From contig NC_047065.1 in assembly GCF_902459465.1 (NCBI RefSeq), positions 21,403,828 through 21,467,827 on the forward strand: a stretch of 64,000 bases of DNA, in the 5' to 3' direction. The position numbers were made by a program, and so were the translations under genes. The notes under the pieces were generated by a model. It worked only from the letters and a program-made list of their open reading frames with translations, was not told where the DNA came from and searched no databases. Source of the DNA: Asterias rubens (taxonomy: Eukaryota > Echinodermata > Asteroidea > Forcipulatida > Asteriidae). Of the stretch, positions 1-12,016 are shown piece by piece. Position 1 is the first letter of the stretch. Every line of letters begins with the position of its first letter.

Positions 1-586
1 GATACCATATATGGGCATTTTAACAACAGCGCCCTCTGTTGATCAATGGATTGTGTTAGACTGGTTCCTTCTGAAATCGGGACGTCAGATAAACGAGCGT
101 GTGGATTATATGCGATGCAGGTTAACGCTAGCGTGTGGATTGACTCAAGAGTGGAATCTCCGTTGCGCTTGTAACGTTGAATACCATGACTGTCAATAAT
201 AAAATCTTGGGCTTGGGTTAAAAAAAGGGCACGACGGCCACCGGGAAAAAAGGGCACGTCAGTTTTGGCCGTGAAAATGGTATTTTTTCGAAGGGCATCG
301 ACGGCCGTGGCCGCCGTGTAATTCCAGGCCTGAGATATCCTTTTATTTACCGATTTTTAAAAAAGAATTAAAACTGTTGATAAGGCTTGACCAATGTTTG
401 TTTTTTTGTTCTAAGGTAAAAAAAAAAACTTCCATCTTTTTATAGATACAAATTCTTCACTTATTGTTATTTATTATATTCAACTAATGATAATGTTAAC
501 CTCTCCAGGGTTATGGGATTCGTTCCAGTTTCGGACTTAAATAAAACATAAATTATTCTACCCTTCCCATTCCCCACCAAATATAG
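1..586. other. Sequence upstream of first visible FAM192A exon
   Basis: No exon could be recognised here. The conserved N-terminal part of the FAM192A family, which should precede the exon at 587, is not encoded in this stretch, so it is probably intronic and the 5' exons lie off the left edge. A GC-richer patch at about 225-320 has repeated GGGCAC and GACGGCC words and resembles a degenerate short repeat. Confidence 0.5.
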
Positions 587-3500
587 AGAACATGGTGAGA
601 GGTATTGACGAAGAAGAGAGTAAATTTCTTGACGAGGTCGCCGACCGCCAGATGGAGCTAGAGACGAGACGGTGGAAGGAAGAGAACGAGATGGTTGCAG
701 AGATCAAACAGTACACAATATCCTTTTAAAAATCATTCAATCAATTACCAAGAAGCGATGTTCTGTTATCATCGTGATATCAAATCCCTTTACGTTATGG
801 TAGGGGTTCTTGTATAATCACAGTGACCCCGGTAAATGATGATTTACAAGTAGTAAATGGGTCTGGCAAGCCCGCATTAATTTGATCATGTTGGGTCTCG
901 TACTGCAGTGTGCCTTAAAACTTTGGTTGTAAAAAAAAATTCTGTGATTTGTCTGTTGAGGGTCTTATCCAAAGAAAATTCAGTACCTCAAAACTGGTTA
1001 TTTTCTATAAAAAAAACTCAACTGCAGAGCTTCAGTGCTTTTCACCGAGTAAGTTTTTATAGTCGTTAATCTTTGGAGTACCGTAGACTCTCATTATAAC
1101 AAGGTCGCTGAGACTTCCAAAGAACCTCTTTACAACTGGTAACTTGTTATAAGAGTACAGAGAAACAAAGAAGTGCAAAGCAGAAATGAGATTCGGGACT
1201 TCAGAATAATGTACTCTTTATAAGCAGAACCTCTTTAAAGCCATTGGACCCTTTCGGTAAACAGTATTGTCTAAGGCCCACACTTTGTGTACCACAACTT
1301 CTATATCAAATAACAAACCTGTGAAAATTTAGGCTCAATCGGTCATCGGAGTCGAGAGAAAACAACGGAAAAACCCACCCTTGTTTCCGTGCGTTTCGCC
1401 GTGTCATGACATGTGTTTAAAATAAATCCGTAATTCTCGTTAACGAGAGTTTATATTGTTTTGCTGTTTTCTCAAAAAGTAAAGCATTTCATGGAATAAT
1501 ATTTCAAGAGAAGTCTTTCACCATTGCCTTCTGTAAACCCTGTAAGTTATTTGTAAATCTGTGAACTTTTATTTTTTTTTCTGAACCGAAAGGGTCCAAT
1601 GGCTTTAAATACAGTGGTCTTTATAAACGAGAGCCGACTGTGCTTGTACTTACCAACGTATGACTCTACCTTTAAACTCAATAATTAAAAATGTTGTTTC
1701 TTCCTTAATGAGATGATATCACGATAGGGTGATACCAATTGATGACACAAAGAAACGAGTGAGCGTCAAACCACAGTCTGCAGCAGAGGTTTCAGCAACG
1801 GCTAAGACGGGGACGTCATCTACGAGTAGGAGGTCTCAAGCAACACTCCTAGCTGGAGCCGTTAAAAGAAAGAGGTAAGTAGAGATTCAGGCCCGATGCT
1901 TCACGGAGGTGGACAGGAATTCTGAGTAGCAAACGGTGACTTTGGTGGTCAAGTTTAGACTTAGTGGTATCTTTTCTTACCTTCCAAACCCTGGTTTGAA
2001 TCCCATCGGGGGCGCTATGTGGAGTGGGTTTCAGTTCCTACCTGATTGTACATTTGTTTTACCTGCCTAAAACATATTTGCTTGTTCTTGAATATTTCGT
2101 TTGGTTTTATCTCGTTAGCAATTGATGTACTTGCTTTAGTATTTAATGTTGCCATCCATTTTTGTATGTGTGGCCAAACAATGTTTATCTTGCTGATCGT
2201 TTACATTTTGTTATCGTTTGTATTCGTATTGATTCCACTTTTTTAATGTTTTAATGTTTTCTTTGTGACAGATACATGTACATTAGCGGTATACCTTGTA
2301 ACTTTGTTTACAAAATATTGTCCCTGTACATTCTATGGCCTTTCTGTGTGTCATAATTTCCAAAGAATTATACAAAATAACAGTTGTACAAGTTGTGAGA
2401 TGTGTCTTTTTCTTCATATCAGAAGTTGATAACAATCAGACAGTGCAATCTCCATGAAATAAAGGTTTTTGTGTTTTTTCTTCTGAGTATGTAGAAATTT
2501 TGCATGCAGAAAGCGGCTCTGTGGCTCTTTTGTAAACATTTGATGTCAGAGGCCACATGGTCTATTCAAGTATTTGTGTATATACTGTTGCCAGGCAGAG
2601 TTGAGAATGTCCTTGACAGAAGCCATGTTTCTTTGAGGCACTAAATGGGGCTCTTGATGGCTCAACTATTTCCTTTGATTGATGTATCAATTGTAATTTT
2701 TTGGCTCGCACTTTTTACTTGCCAAAGAAATGAAATAATTTTAAACATTGTTTTGTGTTTGATGGTGTATCCCCTTCCACCTTTGTTTTTCAATTAATTT
2801 GTGTAGGCATAACTTGATACTTCATTTTATTAATTTGTGTTCTTTTATGTTTGATATTTGTGTAGGTTGTTTGTAATGTGCTTATTATATTGTAACATAT
2901 TTTGCAAATCGGCCTTGGGTTTCTTTCTTGTTAGGTAGTGTATCCCCTTGACCCCTTCCACTTTTGTTTTTGAAATATTCTGTGTAGGCATAACTTGATA
3001 CTTCATATTATTGGTTTGTTTTCTTTTATGTTTAATATCTTTGTTAGTCGTTTAAAAACTGCTGTTCATATTGTAACAATATTTGCCTTGGATTTCTTTC
3101 GTTCTCGCTAGATAGTGTATCCCCTTCCACCTTTGTTTTTCAAGTAATTTGTGTAGGCATAACTTGATACTTCATATTATTGATTTGTTTCTCTTTTATG
3201 TTTGATATCTTTGTCGGATTTTTGTATTTCAACTTAATCATCATGAATATTATCAAACTGCTCGCACGGGAAAAACGCATTTTGGGTAAACAAGAAGAGT
3301 CCACAAAACCATTTTTTTCTAAAAACCTGTACCATACTAGCCCTTTTAAATATAACAAAATCACTTTTTATCTGATTTTTTTCAACTTTTTTATCTGATT
3401 CAGGAACACTTCAGAAGGGACAAATGGAGAGGAGAAGAAAGCCAAAAGTGCCCCGTCAACTTCCACAAATCCAAAACCGTTGTCACAAAGTCCAACAGAG

Positions 3501-3719
3501 TTGCTGCAAGACTCATCAAGTGAATCAGTTACTACCAACGATGTAGACAGACCAGCTCGTAGTGTTAACGACAAGGCCCATGTAGTGAGCATCCTACCCG
3601 GACTCGGCTTCTATACTAATAGTAGTGACTCCGATACATCAAGTAGCGACTCTGAAGTAGACTTGCTTAACTCTGTCATCCACAGGGCGGTTAAAAAGAA
3701 AAGTTGTCACTCCTCTTAG
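587..3719 (+). CDS. PSME3IP1: FAM192A/PSME3IP1 (NIP30) homologue, 3' part (three exons)
   Basis: Coding exons are 587-710, 1728-1874 and 3404-3719 (stop TAG at 3717). All are bounded by AG acceptors; donors are CA|GTACAC (weak) and AG|GTAAGT. Phases agree (1, 2, 2). The first exon encodes NMVRGIDEEESKFLDEVADR, the conserved NIP30 core (human NMVRGLDEDETNFLDEVS). The second ends in ATLLAGAVKRKR, matching the family AKLLAGAVKHK. The last contains VVSILPGLGFYTNSSDSDTS, matching the conserved ILPGLGAYSGSSDSES tail, and ends KKKSCHSS. In vertebrates this nuclear protein binds the proteasome activator PA28-gamma (PSME3) through the acidic, phosphorylatable serine-rich tail, and that tail is visible here. 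The N-terminal half is outside the window. The end of the last exon is tandemly amplified downstream. Confidence 0.9.
1235..1608 (+). mobile_element. MITE family B copy 1 (TTAA-flanked)
   Basis: The element starts AGCCATTGGACCC and ends GGGTCCAATGGCT, flanked on both sides by TTAA, inside a FAM192A intron. The interior has a T-run near the 3' end. It matches copies at 19315, 31779 and 50534. No coding capacity is visible. Confidence 0.85.
2747..3230. repeat. Three degenerate tandem copies, about 170-180 bp each
   Basis: Within the last FAM192A intron, the string GTGTAGGCATAACTTGATAC recurs at about 2801, 2981 and 3151. Each copy is preceded by TGTATCCCCTT...CACC/TTTTGTTTTT and followed by TTCATATTATT...TTTTATGTTTGATATC. 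Copy-to-copy drift shows the array is old. Confidence 0.8.
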
Positions 3720-4465
3720 TGAATCAGAAACGGGAGACTAGAACAATTAATGCGGACTTCGGCTCCAAAGGGATGAGAAGTTCCTGACTTTTATCTGAAT
3801 TCAGATGTTTAAAAGTCTGCCTGGAAGTTTCTGACTTTTATCTGAATCCAATACATCTAGCAGGTTTACTACCAGTGACTCTGAAGTGGACTTGCTTAAC
3901 TCTGTCATCCACAGGGCAATCAAAAAGAAAAGTTGTCACTCCTCTTAGTGAATCAGAAACGGGAGACTAGAACAATGAATGCGGACTTCGGCTCCAAAGG
4001 GATGAGAAGTTCCTGACTTTTATCTGAATTCAGATGTTTTAAAGTCTGCCTGGAAGTTTCTGACTTTTATCTGAATCCAATACAATCTAGCAGGTTTACT
4101 ACTAGCGACTCTGAAGTGGACTTGCTTAACTCTGTCATCCACAGGGCGATTAAAAAGAAAAGTTGTCACTCCTTTTAATGAATCAGAAATAGGAGACTAG
4201 AACTATAAATGCGGGCTTCAGCTCCACAAGAATGAGGAGTTACTGACTTTGATCTGAATTCAGATGTTGTAAAATCTGCCTGGAAGTTCCTGACTTTTAT
4301 CTGAATCCAATACATCTAGCAGGCTTACTAGCAGCGACTCTGAAGTGGACTTGCTTAACTCTGTCATCCTCACACCGAAAAGTTGTCACTCCTCTTGGTG
4401 ATCAGAAACGGGAGACTAAAACACTGAATGCGGACGATGTTTTAAAATCTGCCTGGTTATCACAA
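3628..4465 (+). repeat. 229-bp tandem repeat amplifying the FAM192A coding tail and 3'UTR
   Basis: The string GACTTGCTTAACTCTGTCAT recurs at 3660, 3889, 4119 and 4348, giving periods of 229, 230 and 229 bp. Each unit contains the last about 25 codons of the FAM192A reading frame, a stop codon, and TTCTGACTTTTATCTGAATCC-type 3'UTR sequence. The fourth copy is truncated and has lost part of the CACAGGGCGATTAAAAAG stretch. Only the first copy is in frame with the gene. Confidence 0.9.
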
Positions 4466-4574
4466 CATGCTGTGTTTGTCTGAGAACTAAATAAGCAAGG
4501 CTCTTTGATCTACTTCTCTAGTCCTGCGGATACTGTACCCAAAAACTCCTTGGAATCGATAACTCCTTGGGGTC

Positions 4575-4770
4575 ATCAAAAGTTGGACATCAAGCCTGGA
4601 CTTACAGATAGGCCATGGCGGCAAGGCAATGGCCTTTGTTGCCACTGGTCTTGGCCTTGGTGCCCTTCAGAAGTTTCTCATTGACTTTAAGAGTTTCCAA
4701 TAGAAGTGCCCTTTGCAAAATGAAAATGCCCTGCCCTTTCAGCATGTTCAAAGATGAAAATGCCCCAATG
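4575..4770 (+). repeat. Family F repeat, degenerate copy
   Basis: Contains the family F words GGCAATGGCCTTTGTTGCC, CCTTGGTGCCCTT and GTGCCCTTTGCAAAATGAAAATGCC. It is a diverged relative of the cleaner copies at 42562 and 49887. The reading frame through it has no protein family match that I recognise. Confidence 0.6.
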
Positions 4771-4883
4771 AACCTCCTAAGATCTGGACTTCAAGTTTTG
4801 TTGTCTGCATTTACTCTCAGCTCTGGTTCCAATTTCTCCAAAATCCTACTCAGAAAGATGTCTGATTTTAGGACTGCAGGTTT

Positions 4884-5234
4884 AAAGATGCTGGACACTA
4901 TTGGTACATGTAGTTGTCAAAGACCTCAACATATGCACAAAATAACAGACTTGTGAAAATTTGAACTCAATTTGGTCGTCAAAGTTGCGTGATAATAAGG
5001 GGAAAAAAACACTCTTGTAACACAGAGTTGTGTGCTTTCAGATGCTTGATTTCAGGACCTTAAAATCTAATTCTGAGGTCTCAAAATCAAATTTGTGGAA
5101 AATTACTTAGAACTTTCTTGAAAACTACATCACTTCAGAGGGAGCCATTTCTCACAACGTTTACGTTACCAAGTAAGTTTTTATGCTAACAATTATTTTG
5201 AGTAATTACCAAAGGTGTCCACTGCCTTTAAGTA
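4884..5234 (+). mobile_element. MITE family A copy 1 (diverged)
   Basis: Left end AAAGATGCTGGACACTATTGG, right end CCAAAGGTGTCCACTGCCT followed by TTAA. It has internal deletions relative to copies 2 and 3. Same orientation as the two copies that follow. Confidence 0.8.
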
Positions 5235-5242
5235 ATAATTGC

Positions 5243-5634
5243 TTTTAAAGGCCGTGGACACTATTGGTAATTGTCAAAGACTAGCCTCCATAGTTGGTGT
5301 ATCTCAACATATGCATAAATTAATGAACCTGTGAAAATTTGAGCTCAATCGGTCATCGAACTTGCGAGATATGAATGAAAGAAAGAAACACCCTTGTCAC
5401 ACGAAGGTGTGTGCGTTTAGATGGTTGATTTCGAGACATCAAGTTCTAAATCTGAGGTCTCGAAATCAAATTCGTGGAAAATTACTTCTTTCTCGAAAAC
5501 TATGGCACTTCAGAGGGTGTCGTTTCTCACAATGTTTTATACCATCAACCTCTCCCTATTACTCGTCACCAAGAAAAGTTTTATGCAAATAATTATTTTG
5601 AGTTATTACCAATAGTGTCCACTGCCTTTAAAAC
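5243..5634 (+). mobile_element. MITE family A copy 2
   Basis: Full-length element of about 385 bp. Left end TTAA|AGGCCGTGGACACTATTGG; right end CCAATAGTGTCCACTGCCT|TTAA. Terminal inverted repeats run about 25 bp. An internal inverted repeat around 5432-5470 is built from GAGACATCAAGTTC / TCTGAGGTCTCGAAATC. No transposase is encoded. Confidence 0.92.
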
Positions 5635-5860
5635 AGTCATATTACTCCCATGCAAGTCTTAATATTTGGTGTTGATCGTTGAGGCACCATTGAAGCTTGT
5701 TCTTGTAGGATACAGGGAGGGTCTCTCGCTAAAGACAAAGGTGATGGAGCCCTCCCAAGAAGTCTCAAAATCATCACAATGATTTTGAGGGATTGGGGTT
5801 GACATTCAGTGTAGATTCAACAAAACATAAATCAGGTTCTGAAGGATTGGGGCAGTTGTT

Positions 5861-6248
5861 TTAAAGGCAGTGGACACTATTGGTAATTGTTAAAGACTAG
5901 CCTTCACAGTTGGTGTATCTTAACATATGCATAGAATAACAAACCTGTGAAAATTTGAGCTCAATCGGTCATCAAAGTTGCGAGATAATAATGAAAGAAG
6001 AAAACACCCTTGTCACACGAAGTTGTGTGCGTTTAGATGGTTGATTTCGAGACCTCATGTTCTAAACTTGAGGTCTCGAAATCAAATTCGTGGAAAATTA
6101 CTTCTTTCTCCAATACTATGGCACTTCAGAGGGAGCTGTTTCTCACAATGTTTTGTACCACCAACCTCTCCCCATTACTTGTCACCAAGAAAGGTTTTAT
6201 GCTAATAATTATTTTGAGTAATTACCAATAGTGTCCACTGCCTTTAAT
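5861..6248 (+). mobile_element. MITE family A copy 3
   Basis: Full-length copy with TTAA|AGGCAGTGGACACTATTGG at the left and CCAATAGTGTCCACTGCCT|TTAA at the right. It lies in the same direction as copies 1 and 2, so three copies stand in a row across 1.4 kb. Confidence 0.93.
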
Positions 6249-7702
6249 GCAATGTGCGGTTTTAGGCATTTACACGGTTTTGCAGTAACACCGTGTGTGT
6301 GTCTATTTGCCAGGTAGATTTTGTTCTGCTTAATAGTCTATTACTGTGGAGTAGATTTTCAGAATTCAGGAGACTACTGTCTTGCATTTTAACTTCTTCC
6401 TTTAACGGATCGTTTTCAACTTCACTATTGTGGAGCGAGTTCTTAAATGGTCTAAAAGTTTCAACTAGCTTGCTCTAGACATCGTTAGGAGACTGGATAA
6501 TGCAACTTCTAATTATACATTTGATAAGCAAGGTTCCAATAAACCAATCACACAAGAATTAAGGCAGTAGACTGAGTTTACATAACTTACAATATTTTAT
6601 TACAAAGTCTTTAATATCTCCATAATATATTAATACATGCTCTCCTTGTCTTGGGTGTGAGAAAATAGTCATACAAAAATTGTTTTACCTGGGACTTATT
6701 TTGCTGATTTGCCTAAAAACACTGCACCTCGAGACAACAAAATGGCCACTGCATATCAAATGGATTACTGCTTTAAACAATCGACTTGGCATAAAGTAAA
6801 TGTACTCCTTTATTTTCTGACATCAATATACTGCTTTATTTGTTGTATGTTAATTTTGATTTATAAATAAATCATTAAATTACCACAAGAAATGTCATAA
6901 CAAATTATTTGTTTATCGCTGTAGACCCTTCTGAAGTTCTTGTATGATGTCACTATTTGTAATGGGCTCTGCAAAAATGAGTCACAAGGGGAGCAATTGA
7001 CTTATTGGGTTTTATACATGGCTGAAAAGAGCAAACAACAAGCTTCATTCTGACATATCTTACACACTTGTATGATGTGTGGTTCAAAAGTTATGACCTT
7101 TTGAAAAATAGATTATGTCACAATCTGAAAATAAGCCATACTGGAGAAACGGCCCGTTTAATAAAAACATCAACTATTGAGGTCTAGGGATTGAACAAAA
7201 AAGTACATTTTTTTATTCACCTTTTATCGATCAAAAACAAAGTTTTTGTTTTTAAGAACATGTGAAGATATAGACCCTTTAGCATAAAACCACATAAAAA
7301 GCTGGAATTTCTTCAAGCGCATGTTACACGCATGTTCTTTTCTAGAACTGCACGGACATACACTGAAACAAAACGCTGGCTTGTACTGCTTTTACATGTA
7401 TTTACTCTACACATGTCACAGAAATGTGACATCAGTGAGAAAGTCTTTATATGTAATCGGGAGTTTAACTTTACAAAAATTAATAATTCTGAAGATTTGT
7501 TATGGTCTCCTCTTGGTTTAGAGGAATACAACCCTCCCCCCCCCCCCCGATGCTGCAAAAAAATACTGTCGTATAGCTGCAGAATAAGTACATTTGTGTA
7601 TCTTCATACAAGTTTATACGTTTCACTTCAACTGCTAACCATAAAGAAGTTTGTGGGAAACAGCACCATGAAATTAGACACATCGAAATAAACAAAATAT
7701 AT
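6249..7702. other. No recognisable gene
   Basis: AT-rich sequence with no exon or conserved protein that I can support. A C-run near 7540 and several overlapping open frames at 7313-7695 are present, but the frames have no conserved features and I treat them as chance. Confidence 0.5.
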
Positions 7703-7911
7703 AATATTAATTTTGGTTTTTACCCATACACAGATGTGTATTAGCACTGTATACTCGGCACTTTCCCGAGTCCTGTGAAAATAATATCAGTTCACAGGCA
7801 CAGTACTCGGGTGTGAGAACTAATTATACAGGACTCGGGGGGGGGGGGGGAAGTACTGAGTACACAGTGCTAATACACATCGGTGTATGGGTAAAAAACA
7901 AAAATTAATAT
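7703..7911. mobile_element. Palindromic MITE with long terminal inverted repeats
   Basis: The left arm has AATATTAATTTT, then TTTTTACCCATACACAGATG and TGTATTAGCACTGTATACTC. The right arm is its near-exact reverse complement, ending CGGTGTATGGGTAAAAA and then AAAATTAATATT. Each arm is about 75 bp. The loop holds an ACTCGGG/CCCGAGT pair and a G-run at about 7838-7852. Confidence 0.8.
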
Positions 7912-8506
7912 TCTTTATCCCCAATGCAAATTTACCATCTATTATATAAAATATGTATAGAATGACTTTGGTACAAATTAAAGTAAAACCTGTGACAGCG
8001 TAAAATATTATCATGTTAATTTGGTGGTTGGACTTATAAATTTCAGGTTTGTATTGTATATGAACTCAAGTCAATAAACATAATATTCATGATAAAAGGC
8101 AGTTTCAAAATGCACTCAAAATTAGTTGTAACAAGTCTTTGGTTTGCAACACAGCATGTACATTTTTTTCCTCCAGATACACTAAATACAATTTCACATT
8201 TCAACATTGGCAGTTTATCATGAAATCTCTCCTATTGTCTCCTTACATGATGTGGAAAGCACCTTCGCACAATGCACATTTGCCATTTTGGGAGTCGGAC
8301 TCTTTGGTCGTACCCTCAAATCTTTTTTATTTGTTTATATTTTTTATTCTTGTTTTGTTGCGATTAAATATACAGGATGTAAAACTTCTCACACAACCAC
8401 TGTAGTATATTGTCTGCCAGGAAAGGCGCAAGCCTTTAAATAACCCTTAGCACCCACAGAATAACATTGGTGCCCTGTGCTTTTGCCATAGTGTCCTCTG
8501 CAATGT

Positions 8507-8888
8507 TTAAAGGCTGTGGACACTATTGGTAAATACTCAAAATATTAGCATAACACCTTATTTGGTAACGAGTAATGGTGAGAGTGGTTGATAGTATAAA
8601 ACAGTGTGAGAAACGGCTCCCTCTGAAGTGATGCAGTTTTCGAGATAGAAGTAATTTTTCTAAAATTTGATTTCAAGACCTCAGATTCAGAATTTGAGGT
8701 CTCGAAATCAAGCATCTGAAAGCACACAACTTCGTGTGACAAGGGTGTTTTTTCTTTCATTATTATCTCGTAAATTCGACGACCAATTGAGCTAAAATTT
8801 GCTCAGGTTTTTTTTATGCATATGTTGAGATACACCAAGTGAGAAGACTGGTCTTTGACAATTACCAATAGTGTCCAGTTTCTTTAAT
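8507..8888 (-). mobile_element. MITE family A copy 4 (inverted)
   Basis: Left end TTAA|AGGCTGTGGACACTATTGG, right end CCAATAGTGTCCAGTTTCT|TTAA. The interior is the reverse complement of copies 1-3. The terminal repeats carry several substitutions. Confidence 0.88.
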
Positions 8889-8976
8889 ACAAATTTTCAT
8901 TTTCCCCATCCATAAAAGAGCCCTTCCAAAGAGAAAAATTGGAGTGCCCCTTCATCAAGAGCCAAGTTCTGGACCT

Positions 8977-9187
8977 GGGGTGGATTTCACAAAGGTAGTC
9001 CTAACTTAGGACTAGTCCTAGGCAATGCTAAGAGATAGGACCAGTCCTAAGTAGTCCTAACTTAGGACTAGTCCTAGGCAATGCTAAGAGATAAAACCTA
9101 AGTTAGGACTATTTAGGACTGGTCCTATCTCTTAGCATTGCCTAGGACTAGTCCTAAGTTAGGACTACCTTTGTGAAATCCACCCCT
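8977..9187. repeat. Family G long palindrome (TTTCACAAAG ends)
   Basis: Begins GGGTGGATTTCACAAAGGTA and ends with the reverse complement TACCTTTGTGAAATCCACCC. Between them, TCCTAACTTAGGACTAGTCC and AGGCAATGCTAAGAGATA occur twice forward, then inverted. The whole about 210 bp could fold as one hairpin. Related elements lie at 41127 and 48508. Confidence 0.85.
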
Positions 9188-11907
9188 GAAGGCCCAGGGA
9201 ATGCACAAACCCCTCTTTTTTTTGCAAACAAGGTGACATAGTCTATACAGTAGTTACAATATCATTAATATTCCCAACATTTTAAATAAACATTTTAAAG
9301 ACCTACTAAACTTTCTGAAAGCAGGAAAAATAGCAAATTATTCCCAAATAAAACTTTTCTTCTTGAAGTGAAAACCTTTAATAATGGAAGTGGAATGATT
9401 GAATCTTTAAGTATACTATTCATTCTTACAATATAATCACATTTTACACAACTTTCATAAATGTTATATTTCACATACGCTTTTTTGTAAAATATCTTAG
9501 ATATAATATGTACAGGTAAATTACACATGCATTCATAATTTATATTAAGGTTCATTTTAAACATAGACTGGATTCAGTCATTTGTCATTTTAAAAAACAA
9601 TTATAGCTTTGCACTGTCAGTTTCAAATGTCAGAATCAACATTGGCAGACAATGAATGATAATCCATTTAAAACAAAAAAAAAGAATTAAACAAAAATCC
9701 AGGTAAAACAAAATAATTATGCCGGTGCTCTTTTATACACAGTCCCAGCAAATCTTAATCACAGGCAAAGCCCTTGAATTTTTTTTCTGAAGAAGAACCG
9801 AGTGCACGTTTGAAACATCAAGAACAAAACCACGGCTCTTCGCTGAGTCACCACTAGCCTCGATTCAAGGGTGTTGGCGTAGTGTGCCCCCGGCCCGGTG
9901 CGCGGCACGATTCGGCAACAAAAACTGCACGCAGTGTATACACCAACATTGTATACATTGCATGTGCAGTACATTGTACAGCGAGAACAGTATAGCGTAG
10001 TCATGAGTACGGTCGTGTCTTCAACCTCGTGCGTGTGGCTCAAACAACTTAGAAAGTACTCATGTACCCTAGTGTACCGTACAGATGGTACATGTACATG
10101 TACAGTATGTGTATATACGCTGTACACGTATTATATGCACGCTTTGTGTTGCATGTATGTATGGGGGGTGCGCTGGCGGAATTCAGTGATGAGGACTGGG
10201 ATTTTGCAGGTCACTGCTGGCTGGAGCGCCTTGATCAAGACTAAGCCACCACTCACTTCCCTACTAGACATGTCTAACAAACATCTTGAAAATAATTGAA
10301 ATGGACAGCCATTTACAAAAAACCAATGGCAAGAGATACAAGTTTTTTTTCATGGACAGAAATATTTGTTTACGTTTTTTGGGGGGGAACTGTGAGAACG
10401 TTAAGCCAAGGGTGCTTGATTGTTGGTGGAGTGCAGATCGGACACATAAGTACTACAATAAACAAAACTTGTAGAACTATTATGTAGTATTGGTCTGCGA
10501 TACCACCAAGGACACAAGCTTACCCTGCCCAGGTTCGTTAACTGTCCTACTGGTGACTTTTTCCAGAAAGTTTGAAACCAGTTTCCTGCAGGGATTGTGT
10601 ATAGTTGCATAATTCTGCACAGAACTGGATTTTGTGTTGAGTGTAGCCCACGTGATATAATACAGGCAAGCATATAGTTTACTCATGGTTTATCCATCAT
10701 ACCATAGAGGTACAAAAACCATACAAAACCACAGCAGGTAGTCATTGAATGGTCAGTCAGTAGGAGGGTCATTACACAAATATATATATCGGTCAATAAA
10801 AAGCGACCTCGTCAATATCATTCAACTTCTTCAGTTTGGTGATCAACCCATCATAAAAAGAAAGCACACAAGTTTCATCTTTCAAACGAATTTCATCTTT
10901 TTACATCTGCCTGGTGAAACTAAAAGATGTAGTATTTTGCATCAGGTATTTCATTTCTGATAGCCATGAAAAACTGATATATAGGAAAACTGCCAACTTA
11001 GAGCTAGACTTGCTCTATGATTGTCAGAGCAGACACATTATTCAGGAGGCTGCAGGTTCAATTTTCCTTTGTTTGCACAAAATAACATGTTAATTTATCC
11101 AGTCAGTTTCCCTTGTGGTATATATCTTGAACAAAAGTTTCTATCATAGGAGCAGAAATTATAATTTGGTTCCATTGAATAAGAAAAAAACGGTTTTGAG
11201 AAAATCACTATAAATCTTCACGCAATTTTTCTTTTCATCTTGTGCATTATGCTAAACAGATGTCGCTGCTTTTCCACAGAGCTATCAACTGTGATCAGAA
11301 AGAAATATCATAATATATCATAACATAACAAAATATGTCATATGTAAGATACATTCCACCACATTCTTAAACTTTTTGAGAGAAGGGAAAACTAGAATTT
11401 GAACATTTGTAAAATTTATTTCCATTACAAAACCTTATAATGTTAGTCCTTTGCCTGAACAAAGTTATTGATGCAAATAAAAAGTTTGGAAGTTGGCAGG
11501 AACAGACTATAGCACAAGTTTTACTTTGGTACAAACTATTCAATTAATTTGTGGTGATATTGGTAACCCTGAATTGGCTCCCGGCAGTTGCAGACTGGAG
11601 GGCTACAAGCACATGTCTAAAGACCATGGGCTGAGAGGCAAAAATAATTATATTTATAAAAGAGTTTAATTTCGTTGTTCACCTCTGGGCGATACCCACG
11701 TTAAATTGAAGGTAAAAATACAAAATCTTGAGTGGCAGTTGATCTCTTCGGCAGTTGTGAAAAGACAACTTGAACTTTATAAGTGGAGTTCCGGCCATTT
11801 CCATCACACCCGTGACTAGATTTCCACCACTTCCGAAAATCAAAACACATGGACATAATGTCAATCATGTTTATTTGCAGTTAGGTTAGTGGTTTGATTA
11901 TCACAAC
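9188..11907. other. No recognisable gene; TACATG-rich stretch
   Basis: No exon was recognised. A (GTACAT)n-like patch lies at about 10066-10130. At about 11040-11070 there is a faint tRNA-type SINE B-box. Open frames at 9759-10299 overlap on both strands and show no conserved composition. Part of this stretch could be 3' sequence of the Rab gene on the minus strand, but nothing proves it. Confidence 0.45.
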
Positions 11908-12016
11908 TCAGGCCTGATACTTCACAAGGCAACAAAGGTGATTACCTCAATGCCCCCCTGGTCATTGCCTTGGTGCCCTTAAACTAATTCATTAAAGAAC
12001 CAAGCATACAGGCATG
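11908..12016 (+). repeat. Family F repeat, short copy
   Basis: Starts CAGGCCTGATACTTCACAAG and ends AAGCATACAGGCATGG. It contains GGTCATTGCCTTGGTGCCCTT but lacks the middle part found in the copies at 42562 and 49887. Confidence 0.75.

Noticed and set aside
5362-6231. Similar 60-75 codon open frames repeated across the window (for example at 5362, 5978, 22082, 33214, 35520)
   Set aside because: They are translations of MITE family A copies in either orientation; the frames are not maintained over the whole element and no transposase motif is present.
9759-10299. Overlapping frames of 122 and 133 codons on opposite strands
   Set aside because: Rich in residues encoded by TACATG/CATGTA repeats and without family features; judged chance frames in a simple-sequence region.
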